Below, in pieces: positions 23,752-33,370 of a stretch of DNA of 64,000 nucleotides. The notes under the pieces are model-generated. The model searched no databases, was not told the origin of the DNA, and saw nothing but the letters and a program-made list of their open reading frames with translations. Source of the DNA: an uncultured Rhodospirillales bacterium (GTDB taxonomy: Bacteria; Pseudomonadota; Alphaproteobacteria; Azospirillales; Azospirillaceae); assembly GCA_903927615.1 (NCBI GenBank), contig CAIYNU010000022.1, positions 124,001-188,000 on the forward strand, written 5' to 3'. A program made the translations under genes and the position numbers. Within the stretch, counting starts at the first letter, position 1; each line of letters begins with the position of its first letter.

Positions 23752-25302
23752 ATGGAAGAGCGGCGGCTGGCACTGCAAGCGGAATGTGACGCAGGCAAGA
23801 CGTCCAAAGAGCGGAACCGGCTTGGCCAGTTCGCCACACCGACCCGTCTGGCCACCGCGGTCCTGGAACAGGCTCGCAGCCTGCTGCCGCCCGATGCCCC
23901 GGTTCATTTTCTGGATCCGGCGCTGGGCACCGGTGCCTTTTACTCGGCCCTGCTGCGTGTCTTTTCCCGCGAGCGGATCGCCCGGGCCAAGGGTTTTGAG
24001 ATTGACCCCCACTATGAGGCGTCAACCCGAACGCTGTGGCAAAACCATCCGCTGTCCCTGACGCTGGGCGACTTCACGACGGCACCGCCGCCCAGCGCGG
24101 CCGAACGGTACAATCTGATCATCTGTAATCCACCCTACGTGCGCCATCATCATCTGGGCGCCCTGGCAAAAGCGCGATTGCGCGCGGCATCGGCCCAGGC
24201 CTGCGGCGTGGAAATCAGCGGCCTGTCCGGCCTGTACTGCTATTTCATGGCGCTGGCTCATGCCTGGCTGGCCGAGGATGGACTTGCCGGCTGGCTGGTT
24301 CCCAGCGAGTTTATGGACGTCAACTACGGCGCGCCGATCAAGCAGTACCTGCTCAATCACGTTGAGCTCTTACAAATTCAGCGATTCGATCCCAGCCACG
24401 GACAGTTCGACGATGCGCTGGTGTCGTCTGCGGTGGTGTGGTTCCGCAAGCGGCCCCCCGCCGCCGGTCATCAGGTGACGTTTACCTTTGGCGGCACGCT
24501 CGGCAATCCGGCACGGCGACATTCGGTCCCGGCCAGCGCCTTGCAAGCCGAGGGGAAATGGACGCGCTTCCCCGCAGCCCGGGTAAGGGAGGTCGCCAGC
24601 GGCCCGATCCTGGCCGATTTCTTCAGGATTCAGCGGGGTCTGGCCACCGGCGACAATCGCTTTTTTATCATGAGCCGGGAGCAGATGGCGGAACGCCAGT
24701 TGCCGCCCGAGCTGTTTACGCCGATCCTGCCGGGGCCGCGTTATCTGCCGGAGAGCGAAATCGAGGCACACCCCGATGGAACCCCCAAGCTCGCACGCTC
24801 GTTATTTGTGCTGAACTGCCGCCTGCCCGAAGAAGAGATCGCACAGCGGTATCCGTCGCTATGGGCGTATCTGCAAACCGGCAAACCCACGACATCCCAG
24901 CGTTACCTCTGTCGCATGCGCTCGCCGTGGTATGCGCAGGAAAACCGCCCGCCGGCGCCGTTCGTCTGCACCTATATGGGCCGGGGCGGGAAGGAAAGCA
25001 GACGTCCCTTCCGCTTCATCCTGAACCCGTCAGGCGCAACAGCCGCCAATGTCTATCTGATGCTTTACCCCAAACCATTGCTAACCCGGGTGCTGCAAGA
25101 CCATCCCGAATTGACCCGGACGGTCTGGCAGTGCCTGAACGCGATCAATCCTGAGCTTCTCAGCGAAGAAGGCCGCATTTATGGCGGCGGCCTGTATAAG
25201 CTGGAGCCAAAGGAACTGGCAAACGTCCCGGCCGACGCCTTCGCCGCGCTTCTCGCAGAACATCAGCACCATTTAAAGTTATCATTTGACGTTATCACTT
25301 GA
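23752..25302 (+). CDS. Solitary N6-adenine DNA methyltransferase (Eco57I/TaqI-like)
   Basis: The 516-residue protein has motif X (RLGQFATPTRLATAVLEQA), motif I (LDPALGTGAFY) and motif IV (NLIICNPPYVRHHH), the N-P-P-Y of adenine-N6 methylases. GLYCYFMALAHAWLAEDG and LVPSEFMDVNYG are as in the Eco57I family, and the C-terminal 250 residues resemble a target-recognition domain. No endonuclease domain or partner gene is present, so a regulatory or protective role is likely. ATG 23752 starts six bases after the fliP stop; an in-frame TTG at 23743 would overlap it. Confidence 0.82.
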   Translation: MEERRLALQAECDAGKTSKERNRLGQFATPTRLATAVLEQARSLLPPDAPVHFLDPALGTGAFYSALLRVFSRERIARAKGFEIDPHYEASTRTLWQNHPLSLTLGDFTTAPPPSAAERYNLIICNPPYVRHHHLGALAKARLRAASAQACGVEISGLSGLYCYFMALAHAWLAEDGLAGWLVPSEFMDVNYGAPIKQYLLNHVELLQIQRFDPSHGQFDDALVSSAVVWFRKRPPAAGHQVTFTFGGTLGNPARRHSVPASALQAEGKWTRFPAARVREVASGPILADFFRIQRGLATGDNRFFIMSREQMAERQLPPELFTPILPGPRYLPESEIEAHPDGTPKLARSLFVLNCRLPEEEIAQRYPSLWAYLQTGKPTTSQRYLCRMRSPWYAQENRPPAPFVCTYMGRGGKESRRPFRFILNPSGATAANVYLMLYPKPLLTRVLQDHPELTRTVWQCLNAINPELLSEEGRIYGGGLYKLEPKELANVPADAFAALLAEHQHHLKLSFDVIT

Positions 25303-25323
25303 CGTTGGTCCGATACGCAAACC

Positions 25324-25878
25324 TTAGCGTCCTTCCAGCCGTCGCTTCAGCTCCATATCGTTTTGAAGCAAAATCGCCTGCCCTTCAAGCAACTTGACCA
25401 TCAAGCCCTCCAGCCGCGCGATGGCCTCGCCGTGCTGCCCAAGGATCACCCCCTGGTTCGCGATGGCCTCTCCCTGGTTCGCGATGGCCTCTCCCTGGTT
25501 CGCGATGGCCTCTCCCTGGTTCGCGATGGCCTCGCCCTGTTTCGCGATGGCCTCTCCCTGTTTCGCGATGGCCTCTCCCTGGTTCGCGATGGCCTCTCCC
25601 TGTTTCGCGATGGCCTCGCCCTGGTTCGCGATGGCCCCTCCATGCTGCCCAAGGATTACCCCCTGCTGCGCAATGTCGGCACGAATCAGGGCGGTATCAG
25701 CCTGCCGCCGTTGATCGAGTCCAACCACCGCCTCCTGCACCGCTTCATACACGGCATCTCGGGTCGGCCGGTCGTCAAGCAGTTCCGCCAGAACGTCCGC
25801 CGCTGCCAGGGCTTGTGTTTTGGAAAAACCACCGGTCTGTAACTTATGGGCAACCTTTTGAGTGTCAATGGCGCTCAT
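25324..25878 (-). CDS. Coiled-coil protein with exact heptad repeats (DUF1640-like head)
   Basis: From ATG 25878 the protein has 184 residues. The head (AIDTQKVAHKLQTGGFSKTQ, then ALAAADVLAELL) resembles the DUF1640/CCDC90 start. The middle has nine near-identical heptads G-E-A-I-A-[N/K]-Q flanked by two G-V-I-L-G-Q-H units, forming a parallel coiled coil with Ile/Ala core positions. The tail MVKLLEGQAILLQNDMELKR is also helical, and the usual C-terminal membrane helix of DUF1640 is missing. The upstream frame to 25956 lacks similarity. Function is unknown. Confidence 0.75.
   Translation of the reverse strand: MSAIDTQKVAHKLQTGGFSKTQALAAADVLAELLDDRPTRDAVYEAVQEAVVGLDQRRQADTALIRADIAQQGVILGQHGGAIANQGEAIAKQGEAIANQGEAIAKQGEAIAKQGEAIANQGEAIANQGEAIANQGEAIANQGVILGQHGEAIARLEGLMVKLLEGQAILLQNDMELKRRLEGR
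25453..25641. repeat. In-frame 21-bp tandem repeat, 9 copies
   Basis: The unit encodes G-E-A-I-A-N-Q or G-E-A-I-A-K-Q on the minus strand; units differ by one to three bases. Since 21 is a multiple of three, copy changes would alter coil length without breaking the frame. Confidence 0.92.
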
Positions 25879-25962
25879 GGGCTGAAGCCTCGAGTCAAAA
25901 TCGAACGTCCCTAGTCTATCACGGCAATCATCGACGGGCCAACCCGGCACCGGCAACCATCC

Positions 25963-26742
25963 TTAGTTTCCGGTGAAGACCGCCGGACGCTTTTCCAGGA
26001 ACGCGTCAATCCCCTCGATATAATCGTTGCTGTCCCAGACGACCCGGCGGACGCCCTGAAGCCGTTCGAAACCTGCGGGCGAGATGGCGTGGGCCGCGGC
26101 CAGCACCCGGAGCGATTCCTTCATGGCAATGACGCTGAGCGGGGCATTGGCCGCAATCTTCCTGGCAAGCCCCATGGTGAAGGCTTCGATGCGATCGGCC
26201 GGCACCAGATGATTCAGGACATTGGCCCGCGATAACCGTTCCGCCGAAACCGGCTCCGCACCGAACGCCATTTCCTTCAGTAAGGGGAGCGGCACCACCG
26301 TCATAAAGTTGAGCAGGCCGGTGATGTTGTAGGGGATCCCGAGCTTGGCCGGCGTCAGGGCGAACGTCACATCCGGAACCGCAACGGTGATGTCGCAGGC
26401 CAAAGCCAATTCGCAACCGCCGCCCCAAACGCCCCCTTCGAGCAGCGCGATCACCGGGGCCGGGAATTCGGCGATCTGCCGGATAATCCGGCGTAGCGGG
26501 TCGTCATAGCCCAAGGGATCACGGCGGGTGTGGGGCAACTCGTTCACGTCGTGGCCTGCCGACCAGATGCTCGCCCCCGGTTGAGCGCGCAGAATCACCA
26601 CACGAACGCTCTCGGCCCGAAACGCCTCAAGGGCGTGGAACATGGCGTCGATCAGCCGCTCACTCAAGGCATTGCGCCGTTCGTGGTGGTCCATGATCAA
26701 GATGCCGATATGCTCCTCGACCCGGCTGTGTATGAGGTCCAT
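25963..26742 (-). CDS. scpB: Methylmalonyl-CoA decarboxylase (crotonase fold)
   Basis: The 259-residue protein follows E. coli ScpB/YgfG closely: SAGHDVNELPHTRRDPLGYD, DPLRRIIRQIAEFPAP, EGGVWGGGCELALACD, FALTPAKLGIPYNITGL and a final EGIDAFLEKRPAVFTGN. The enzyme turns methylmalonyl-CoA into propionyl-CoA. Start ATG 26742 has AAGGGGG six bases upstream; the longer frame is not conserved. It is 88 bases downstream of recQ on the same strand. Members of the crotonase fold vary, but the GHDxxELP and RDPLxYDDPLR elements are specific to this group. Confidence 0.85.
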   Translation of the reverse strand: MDLIHSRVEEHIGILIMDHHERRNALSERLIDAMFHALEAFRAESVRVVILRAQPGASIWSAGHDVNELPHTRRDPLGYDDPLRRIIRQIAEFPAPVIALLEGGVWGGGCELALACDITVAVPDVTFALTPAKLGIPYNITGLLNFMTVVPLPLLKEMAFGAEPVSAERLSRANVLNHLVPADRIEAFTMGLARKIAANAPLSVIAMKESLRVLAAAHAISPAGFERLQGVRRVVWDSNDYIEGIDAFLEKRPAVFTGN

Positions 26743-26830
26743 CTGCGCCCCCTTCACCTGATCATCAAAACAGTGTGCGCCGGCGGCGCCACCGGGGGGC
26801 TCCTGGAAAACCGGTCCCCTGGAACCTGTA

Positions 26831-28711
26831 TTATGCCCCCTCGAGCCTGCGGATGGCCGTAAGAAAGATATCGGCGTAGCGTTCCAGTTTGCTACTGCCA
26901 ACGCCGGTCAGGCCGGCAAAGGCGGCGCGGTCGGCCGGTCGTTTGACCGCCATCTCTTTCAGGGTGGTGTCATGAAAGATCACGTAGGCCGGTACCCCCT
27001 GTTCTTTCGCCAGGTCGGCGCGCACGGCGCGCAGGCTCTCGAACAGTGTGGCGGCAGCCCCGGCCATGGGCGCGGCCGAAGCCGGGGCGGTCGTCGGATC
27101 GGTGCTCCGGGAACGTCGCGCGCCACCAAGCGCGCGGCTGGTGTCAGCCTGGGGATCCCGGCGCAACAAGAGCGGCTGCTGGCCCTTCATCACCGGGATG
27201 GCGGCGTCGGTCAACCGGAAGCCATGGGTTTCGGAATCGACGCTGACCAACCCCAGGGCGATTAATTGCCGGTAGATGCCCTGCCACTCGCGCTTGGATC
27301 GCTCGGCGCCGACACCGAAGGTCTTGATCCGGTCATGGCCACAGCGCAGCACCTTTTCACCGGCCTCGCCGCGCAGCACATCGATCAAATGACCGGCCCC
27401 GAACCGCTCGCCGGTGCGATAGACAGCGGCCAGCGCCATCTGGGCCGCCACCGAGGCGTCCCACATGTCCACCCGCTCGAGACACGTGTCGCAATTGCCG
27501 CAGGGCTCGGCCAGCGTCTCACCGAAATAGCCGAGCAGGGTCTGGCGCCGGCAGCGCGGCGTCTCACAGTAGCCAAGCAACGCCTCAAGTTTGGCGCGCT
27601 CGGCATGCTTGTGGGCGTCGGGTGCCGCCGAGGCGTCCAGCAACTGGCGCACCAGCACGACATCGGCCATGCCGTAGGCCATCCAGGCGTCGGCCGGCGC
27701 CCCATCCCGGCCCGCCCGGCCGGTCTCCTGATAATACGCTTCCAGAGATTTCGGCAAATCGAGGTGGGCGACGAAGCGAACGTCCGGCTTGTCGATGCCC
27801 ATACCGAACGCGATGGTCGCCACCATCACCAGACCGTCGGCCCGCAGGAAGCGGTCCTGATGAGACTGGCGGATCGCGGCCGGCAGACCGGCATGGTAGG
27901 GCAGCGCCTCCCGGCCCTGACCGGTCAGCCACGCCGCGGTGTCGTCGACCTTATTGCGCGACATGCAATAAATGATACCGGCCGCGCGCGGATGGCGGTC
28001 ACGCAGGAAGGTCAGGAGTTGCTGGCGGGGATTATCTTTGACCGTGACGCGGTAGGTGATATTGGGCCGGTCAAAGCTGGTGATGAACACCCGCGCCCGC
28101 TCCAACCGCAACTGCCGAATAATGTCGGCCCGGGTCCGGTGATCGGCGGTGGCGGTCAGCGCCAGCCGCGGCACGTGCGGATAGCGTTCGTGGAGAAATG
28201 ATAATTGCAAGTACTCGGGGCGAAAATCATGCCCCCATTGCGAGACGCAGTGAGCCTCATCAAGGGCAAAAAGCGCCAACCGTGACCGGTCGAAGAGATC
28301 CAGACAGCGTGGGGTCACCAACCGCTCGGGCGCGACATAGAGCAGATCGAGCGAGCCCGCTTCGACGGCCCGTTCGATCTGATCGGCCTCGCGCCAGTCC
28401 ACCGTCGAGTTGAGATAGGCCGCTCGCACACCAAGCTGACGCAATGATTCGACTTGATCGCGCATCAGCGCGATCAGTGGCGACACCACCACCGCGACAC
28501 CCGCCCGAACCAAAGCCGGAATCTGGTAACAGAGTGACTTGCCACCGCCGGTCGGCATCAGCACCAGGGCGTCGCCGCCATCCAGCACATGGGAAATGAT
28601 GTCGGCCTGGGGACCACGGAACGCGTGGAAGCCGAAGACCGAGCGCAACACAGCCCGCGCCTGTTCGTCCCCTGCCCGCCCTGCCACCGCCCTGCCCGCC
28701 ACCAACGCCAT
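26831..28711 (-). CDS. recQ: ATP-dependent DNA helicase RecQ
   Basis: The 626-residue protein has [20 protein letters not shown] (Walker A), [20 protein letters not shown] (DEAH and aromatic-rich loop), [20 protein letters not shown] (motif VI), a zinc module ([19 protein letters not shown]), an RQC winged helix and a C-terminal HRDC domain (about 545-620). It unwinds 3'-5' in recombination and replication repair. The start at ATG 28711 gives a normal length; the frame runs on to 28942, but its extra residues are Arg-rich and not family-like. Confidence 0.94.
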   Translation of the reverse strand: MALVAGRAVAGRAGDEQARAVLRSVFGFHAFRGPQADIISHVLDGGDALVLMPTGGGKSLCYQIPALVRAGVAVVVSPLIALMRDQVESLRQLGVRAAYLNSTVDWREADQIERAVEAGSLDLLYVAPERLVTPRCLDLFDRSRLALFALDEAHCVSQWGHDFRPEYLQLSFLHERYPHVPRLALTATADHRTRADIIRQLRLERARVFITSFDRPNITYRVTVKDNPRQQLLTFLRDRHPRAAGIIYCMSRNKVDDTAAWLTGQGREALPYHAGLPAAIRQSHQDRFLRADGLVMVATIAFGMGIDKPDVRFVAHLDLPKSLEAYYQETGRAGRDGAPADAWMAYGMADVVLVRQLLDASAAPDAHKHAERAKLEALLGYCETPRCRRQTLLGYFGETLAEPCGNCDTCLERVDMWDASVAAQMALAAVYRTGERFGAGHLIDVLRGEAGEKVLRCGHDRIKTFGVGAERSKREWQGIYRQLIALGLVSVDSETHGFRLTDAAIPVMKGQQPLLLRRDPQADTSRALGGARRSRSTDPTTAPASAAPMAGAAATLFESLRAVRADLAKEQGVPAYVIFHDTTLKEMAVKRPADRAAFAGLTGVGSSKLERYADIFLTAIRRLEGA

Positions 28712-28877
28712 CGCCCGCACTGCCCCGGCCCAACTGCATGCCGTTGCATAGCACAGTTTCCGGTCAGCCCAAGCTCCCCGGAGTCCCCGCACTTTTCCGA
28801 GGCTTCGGCGCTGTCCCTTTGGAAAATACGCGAAAAGGTGCTTTGCCGGACCGCTTCGGCGGCGTAAAGTTCGGCGC

Positions 28878-29648
28878 ATGGTCGCGATCGAACCCAAAAC
28901 CGCCCTGGTTACTGGTGCTGCCCGGCGCATCGGCCGGGCCATCGCCCTGGATCTTGCCGCCCATGGCTGGACGGTCGCCGTTCATTGCCACCGCTCGCTG
29001 AGCGAGGGCGAACATGTGGTGGCCGAGATCAGCCGAAACGGCGGACGGGCGCTGCTGGTGCCAGCCAATCTGGCCCGGGAGGACGAGGTTGCCACGCTGG
29101 TGCCACGGACCGTCGCGGAACTGGGGCCGCTCACCTGCCTGATCAACAATGCCAGCGTGTTCGAGGACGACCGGATCGACACGGTGACGCGCGCCAGTTG
29201 GGACAGCCACCTTGAGGCCAATCTGCGGGCGCCCCTGGTGCTGACCCAGGCCTTTGCCGCTCACCTGCCGGACGGAACCGGCGGTGCCGTCGTCAACATC
29301 CTGGACCAGCGGGTCTGGAATCTGACGCCCTACTTTCTGTCCTATACAGTCAGCAAGTCGGCGCTGTGGACGCTGACCCGGACGCTGGCCATGGCGCTGG
29401 CCCCGCGTGTTCGGGTCAACGCCATCGGCCCCGGCCCGACCCTCAAGAGCGAGCGCCAGACCGACGAGCATTTTCTGGCCCAATGCCGGCGATTGCCGCT
29501 TCAACGCGGCACCACCCCCGCCGAAATCTGCGACTGCCTGCGCTTCATCCTGAGCGCCCGGGCGCTCACCGGGCAGATGATCGCCCTGGATGGCGGCGAG
29601 CATCTGGGCTGGGCACAGCCCGCGACCGGCTTTGTGCCGGTGGAATGA
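28878..29648 (+). CDS. FolM/pteridine reductase-like SDR
   Basis: The 256-residue protein starts with [20 protein letters not shown]. The T-G-A-x-R-R-I-G-R variant of the NADPH motif is typical of FolM and PTR1 pteridine reductases. It also has [25 protein letters not shown] (Tyr-x-x-x-Lys) and [11 protein letters not shown]. Such enzymes reduce dihydromonapterin or dihydrofolate. It is divergent from recQ. Substrate is inferred from the family motif only; no folate genes are adjacent. Confidence 0.78.
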   Translation: MVAIEPKTALVTGAARRIGRAIALDLAAHGWTVAVHCHRSLSEGEHVVAEISRNGGRALLVPANLAREDEVATLVPRTVAELGPLTCLINNASVFEDDRIDTVTRASWDSHLEANLRAPLVLTQAFAAHLPDGTGGAVVNILDQRVWNLTPYFLSYTVSKSALWTLTRTLAMALAPRVRVNAIGPGPTLKSERQTDEHFLAQCRRLPLQRGTTPAEICDCLRFILSARALTGQMIALDGGEHLGWAQPATGFVPVE

Positions 29649-30064
29649 GGCGCCGGCCGGGACTCGGCATGCTCTCGGTCGTTCCGTACTCTTGGAGTTG
29701 TTCACAGGCCGGCATCACCGCCGCGATTCGGACACAAATCGCGCCCGCGTGGGCCCGGAACCGGGGATGGCCATTGATGACATATCCTTGACAAAATTAT
29801 CCTGACGTTATTTCAAAGGGTTATTTTTTCTGCCTTGTTTTTAGGCAAAGACGTGAGAGCCAAGCGAACCCACGAGTCGCGACCCTTGGCGGCGAGTTAT
29901 CCAGAGACTTATCCACAGGGATTGGGGATAGTTTTAAGAGTTCTGGCACCGGAACAGGTCATCGGAAAAAGGTGGCGATTCTCGGCCTTCGCAAGACCGA
30001 AACGCGTTGACGACGCACTGACGGCGGTTGACCGCCCCCCGTGTCCGGAGCAAGACTCCCGTTC
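29649..30064. other. Intergenic stretch with DnaA-box-like sites and an AT-rich tract
   Basis: This 416-base gap holds an AT-rich tract (about 29785-29850), a perfect DnaA box TTATCCACA (29909-29917) and two close matches, TTATCCAGA (29897-29905) and TTATCCTGA (29797-29805). TTGACA at 29789-29794 may belong to the uvrC promoter. A GTG at 30041 could extend uvrC by eight codons. Confidence 0.4.
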
Positions 30065-32032
30065 ATGCCAAGGTCCGACTCCGAATCCCCCCGTCTGCCC
30101 ACCGACGCCACCGATGGCGACGTCCTCCCCGATCCCGGCCCGGCCGTGACCCAGCCGTCCCCCGTCCAATCCACCGTCATCCGCAGCCTGGAGCGGGGCG
30201 TGGCGGTGATTCGCGACCATCTGAAGACGCTCCCTCAGGTCCCCGGAGTTTACCGGATGCTGGGCGCCGACGGCACGGTGCTGTATGTCGGCAAGGCCAA
30301 AAGCCTGAAAAAGCGGGTGGCCAACTACACCCTGCCGGCCCGGCAGCCGATGCGCATCCAGCGGATGATCGCCGAAACCGCGGCCATGGAGTTCGTCACC
30401 ACCCATACCGAGGTGGAGGCGCTGCTGCTGGAAGCGAACCTGATCAAGCGCCTGCTGCCGCGCTACAATGTGCTGCTGCGCGACGATAAGGGATTTCCGC
30501 ACATCCTGATTTCCTCGGATCACCCGTTCCCGCAACTGACCAAGCACCGGGGCCTCCGCTCCGAAAGTCAAGGCGATTACTTCGGCCCGTTCGCGTCGGC
30601 CAGCGCGGTCAACCGGACCATCGCGGCGCTCCAGCGCGCCTTCCTGCTGCGCAATTGCGCCGACACGGTGTTCGCCAGCCGCTCGCGCCCCTGTCTCCAG
30701 TACCAGATCAAACGCTGCACCGCGCCGTGTGTCGGCCGGGTCTCGGCCGCGGCGTACGGCGAACAGGTGGACCAGGCCCGGGCTTTTCTCCGGGGCCGGT
30801 CCCGGGATATTCAGGCCCAGTACGCGGCGGCCATGCTGGCGGCCAGCGACGCCCTCGATTACGAAACCGCGGCGCGCTACCGCGACCGGGTGCGCGCGCT
30901 GACCGCCATCCAGGCGCACCAGGACATTAATTTTGAGAATCTCGACGATGCCGACGTGATCGCCGCCTGTCAGGAGGGCGGGCAGACCTGTGTCCAGGTG
31001 TTCTTCTTCCGGGGCGGCTGTCACTACGGTAACCACGCCTATTTTCCCAGCCACGATCGCCAGCAGGAGGTGGAGGAGGTCCTGGGCTCGTTCCTGGTCC
31101 AGTTTTACGAGAACAAGTCCCCGCCGCCGCTGGTGCTGTTGAGCCACGACGTCCCCGAACGGCCGCTGATCGCCGAGGCCCTCAGCCTGCATGCGGGCCA
31201 CCGGGTCGAGCTGGCGGTGCCGGCCCGCGGCGACAAGCGCCGGGCCGTGGACCACGCGACCACCAACGCCCGGGAGGCGCTGGCCCGGCGTCAGGCCGAA
31301 ACCGCGTCCCAGGCCCGGTTGCTGACCGGGATCGCCACGCTTTTTGAGCTTGACGAGGCCCCCCGGCGGATCGAGGTGTACGACAACAGCCACATTCAGG
31401 GCACCAACTGCATCGGCGCCATGATCGTCGCCGGACCTGAGGGCTTCATCAAAAACGCCTACCGCAAATTCACCATCGTCACCCCCGAAGCCATGGGCGA
31501 CGATACCGGCATGATGCGCGAAGTGCTGGGCCGGCGCTTTGCCCGCGCCATCAAGGAGGACCCCGAGCGCCGCACCGGCGGCTGGCCCGATCTGGTCCTG
31601 ATCGACGGCGGCCAGGGCCAATTGTCGGTGGCGCTCGAGGTTCTGGCGGGCTTGGGGCTGGACGATGTCCCGGTGGCGGCCATCGCCAAGGGACCCGACC
31701 GTAACGCCGGCCGGGAACGCTTCTTCGTGCCCGACCGCCCCCCCTTCGCCCTGGAGCCCCGGGACCCGGTGCTCTACTACCTCCAGCGGCTGCGCGACGA
31801 AGCCCACCGCTTCGCCATCGGCACCCACCGGGACCGCCGGATCAAGGCCATCGGCCGCTCCGAGATCGACCAGATTCCCGGCATCGGTCCGGCCCGCAAG
31901 AAGGCCCTGCTGCTCCATTTCGGCAGCGCCCGGGCGGTGGCCGCCGCCGGGCTTGCCGATTTGGAGGCCGTCACTGGCATCAGCAAAACCGTCGCCCGAA
32001 AGATTTATGATTTCTTCCATGGCGAGGGGTAA
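30065..32032 (+). CDS. uvrC: Excinuclease ABC subunit C
   Basis: The 655-residue protein has an N-terminal GIY-YIG nuclease domain ([20 protein letters not shown]), a Cys-rich segment ([12 protein letters not shown]), a UVR motif ([19 protein letters not shown]), an RNase H-like nuclease ([24 protein letters not shown]) and a C-terminal double helix-hairpin-helix ([17 protein letters not shown]). It makes both incisions in nucleotide excision repair with UvrAB. The start is ATG 30065, with CGGAG upstream; GTG 30041 is an alternative. The uvrC-pgsA order is common in proteobacteria. Confidence 0.96.
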   Translation: MPRSDSESPRLPTDATDGDVLPDPGPAVTQPSPVQSTVIRSLERGVAVIRDHLKTLPQVPGVYRMLGADGTVLYVGKAKSLKKRVANYTLPARQPMRIQRMIAETAAMEFVTTHTEVEALLLEANLIKRLLPRYNVLLRDDKGFPHILISSDHPFPQLTKHRGLRSESQGDYFGPFASASAVNRTIAALQRAFLLRNCADTVFASRSRPCLQYQIKRCTAPCVGRVSAAAYGEQVDQARAFLRGRSRDIQAQYAAAMLAASDALDYETAARYRDRVRALTAIQAHQDINFENLDDADVIAACQEGGQTCVQVFFFRGGCHYGNHAYFPSHDRQQEVEEVLGSFLVQFYENKSPPPLVLLSHDVPERPLIAEALSLHAGHRVELAVPARGDKRRAVDHATTNAREALARRQAETASQARLLTGIATLFELDEAPRRIEVYDNSHIQGTNCIGAMIVAGPEGFIKNAYRKFTIVTPEAMGDDTGMMREVLGRRFARAIKEDPERRTGGWPDLVLIDGGQGQLSVALEVLAGLGLDDVPVAAIAKGPDRNAGRERFFVPDRPPFALEPRDPVLYYLQRLRDEAHRFAIGTHRDRRIKAIGRSEIDQIPGIGPARKKALLLHFGSARAVAAAGLADLEAVTGISKTVARKIYDFFHGEG

Positions 32033-32185
32033 AATTTCCGGACGGTTGGCCCCGTGGAGGTTTGACCAGCACACTTTATGGGCGCTGGCCTGAGCCATTG
32101 AAACCCTGTACACTGACCAGCCGCTCGGAAGGCTCGACTCCCCGAGTCCGGTTCTGTCTTCCCGTTTACGCCGGTCTCCTCCCCC

Positions 32186-32740
32186 ATGCTTCTGACCTTG
32201 CCCAATCTGCTGACCCTGGCCCGCATGGCCGCGATCCCGCCGGCGGTTGCGTTGTTTTTTGTGCCGGCGGACTGGGCCGACTGGGCGTTGCTGGCGCTTT
32301 TCGGGGCGGCCGCCATCACCGACTGGCTTGACGGCTATCTGGCCCGGTTGCGGGCCGAGGAATCTGCCTTCGGCCGCTTCCTTGATCCCATCGCCGACAA
32401 ACTGCTGGTCTCGGCCTTGCTGTTCATGCTCGCGGCAACGGCGCGGCTGCCCGATCTGGCCGTGGTGCCGGCGGTGGTGATCCTGTTGCGCGAACTGTTG
32501 ATTTCCGGCCTGCGCGAGTTTCTCGCCGGCCTTTCGGTGCCGCTGCCGGTGAGCCGCCTGGCCAAATACAAAACCGCCGTCCAAATGGCGGCGATCGCGC
32601 TGTTGATCATTGGCCCCCACGCCACCGCGGCCCTTCCGTTCGACCGAATGGGTGCCGCCGCCTTGTGGCTGGCCGGGTTGCTCACGGTCCTCAGCGGCTG
32701 GGATTACCTGGCCACCGGCCTTCGCCATCTGGTGAAATAG
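32186..32740 (+). CDS. pgsA: CDP-diacylglycerol-glycerol-3-phosphate 3-phosphatidyltransferase
   Basis: The 184-residue inner-membrane protein has four hydrophobic helices and the CDP-alcohol phosphotransferase motif as DWLDGYLARLRAEESAFGRF followed by LDPIADK, giving D-G-x-x-A-R-x(8)-G-x-x-x-D-x-x-x-D. It catalyses the committed step to phosphatidylglycerol and cardiolipin. It begins PNLLTLARMAAIP as in other PgsA proteins. It follows uvrC by 153 bases. Confidence 0.95.
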   Translation: MLLTLPNLLTLARMAAIPPAVALFFVPADWADWALLALFGAAAITDWLDGYLARLRAEESAFGRFLDPIADKLLVSALLFMLAATARLPDLAVVPAVVILLRELLISGLREFLAGLSVPLPVSRLAKYKTAVQMAAIALLIIGPHATAALPFDRMGAAALWLAGLLTVLSGWDYLATGLRHLVK

Positions 32741-32790
32741 GCGACCGCCACCGCCCCTTGATCTCGGCCCTTGTTCTCGGCCCCGACCGT

Positions 32791-32821
32791 GGACTCCAGG
32801 GGCGAAACGCCCCCGGAGTCC
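32791..32821. terminator. Bidirectional hairpin between pgsA and mucR2
   Basis: A 14-bp stem with one mismatch (32791-32804 against 32808-32821, core GGACTCC and GGAGTCC) and a 3-base loop lies 50 bases after pgsA and 12 bases after the end of the convergent mucR paralogue. Confidence 0.6.
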
Positions 32822-32833
32822 GGTCTGATGCGA

Positions 32834-33277
32834 TCAGGACGCCTGGCGGCGCTCTAAACGGGCCGAACTGCGGCCAAGCCCGATGGCTTTGGCAAATTCG
32901 GATCGCTGGGCCGCGTAATTCGGGGCCACCATCGGGTAATCCGCCGGCAAGCCCCAGCGCGCGCGGTAGTCGTCCGGCGACATATTGTAGGTCGACCGGA
33001 GATGCCGCTTCAGCATCTTCAGTTTCTTCCCGTCTTCCAGGCAAATGATGTACTCGGGCGTTACGGACTTACGCACGGCCACCGCGGGCTTCAACGGCTC
33101 CGCTTCGGCGTCCGGCGGTGCGCTGTTGAGTTCGCTCAAAGACAAAAACACCGTGTTGATCACGTCCGGAATCTGGTGGGCGGGCAGCACGTTCTTGCTC
33201 ACATAAGCGGATACTATTTCGGCGGTCATCTGGAGCGCGGTGCTCTCGGGCAGATCGTTGTGTAGCGGATCACTCAT
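32834..33277 (-). CDS. MucR/Ros family regulator, second copy
   Basis: The 147-residue protein shares with the first copy the core IICLEDGKKLKMLKRHL and YRARWGLPADYPMVAPNYAA, and ends GLGRSSARLERRQAS. The N-terminal part (LQMTAEIVSAYVSKNVLPAH) is the oligomerisation region. As in the first copy, the C-L-E-D sequence lacks the second zinc Cys. Two MucR-type proteins in one 64-kb window suggest a divided silencing role. It lies convergent to pgsA. The promoter region holds two CAATAAATTT copies, which fit autoregulation. Confidence 0.9.
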   Translation of the reverse strand: MSDPLHNDLPESTALQMTAEIVSAYVSKNVLPAHQIPDVINTVFLSLSELNSAPPDAEAEPLKPAVAVRKSVTPEYIICLEDGKKLKMLKRHLRSTYNMSPDDYRARWGLPADYPMVAPNYAAQRSEFAKAIGLGRSSARLERRQAS

Positions 33278-33340
33278 GGGGCGATGTCCGGTCTTTGATT
33301 ATCGAGATGCTTGTGGAGTGGCACAAGAGATTTTGGCTGT

Positions 33341-33370
33341 CAATAAATTTCGGATCGCATCAATAAATTT
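33341..33370. promoter_or_regulatory. Direct repeat, possible MucR operator
   Basis: CAATAAATTT occurs at 33341-33350 and 33361-33370, 20 bases apart (two helical turns), 64-93 bases upstream of the mucR2 start. MucR/Ros proteins bind AT-rich sites with T-A steps, so an autoregulatory operator is plausible. Confidence 0.45.

Noticed and set aside
25453-25641. CRISPR-like array
   Set aside because: The 21-bp units are contiguous, with no spacers, and encode coil heptads. The same applies to 54105-54398.
25363-25842. Plus-strand frame with D-G-L-S-L-V-R repeats
   Set aside because: It is the complement of the coiled-coil heptads; no ribosome site and no sensible protein outside the repeat.
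29909-32728. Minus-strand 939-codon frame opposite uvrC and pgsA
   Set aside because: It is a long shadow of two well-recognised genes in GC-rich DNA.
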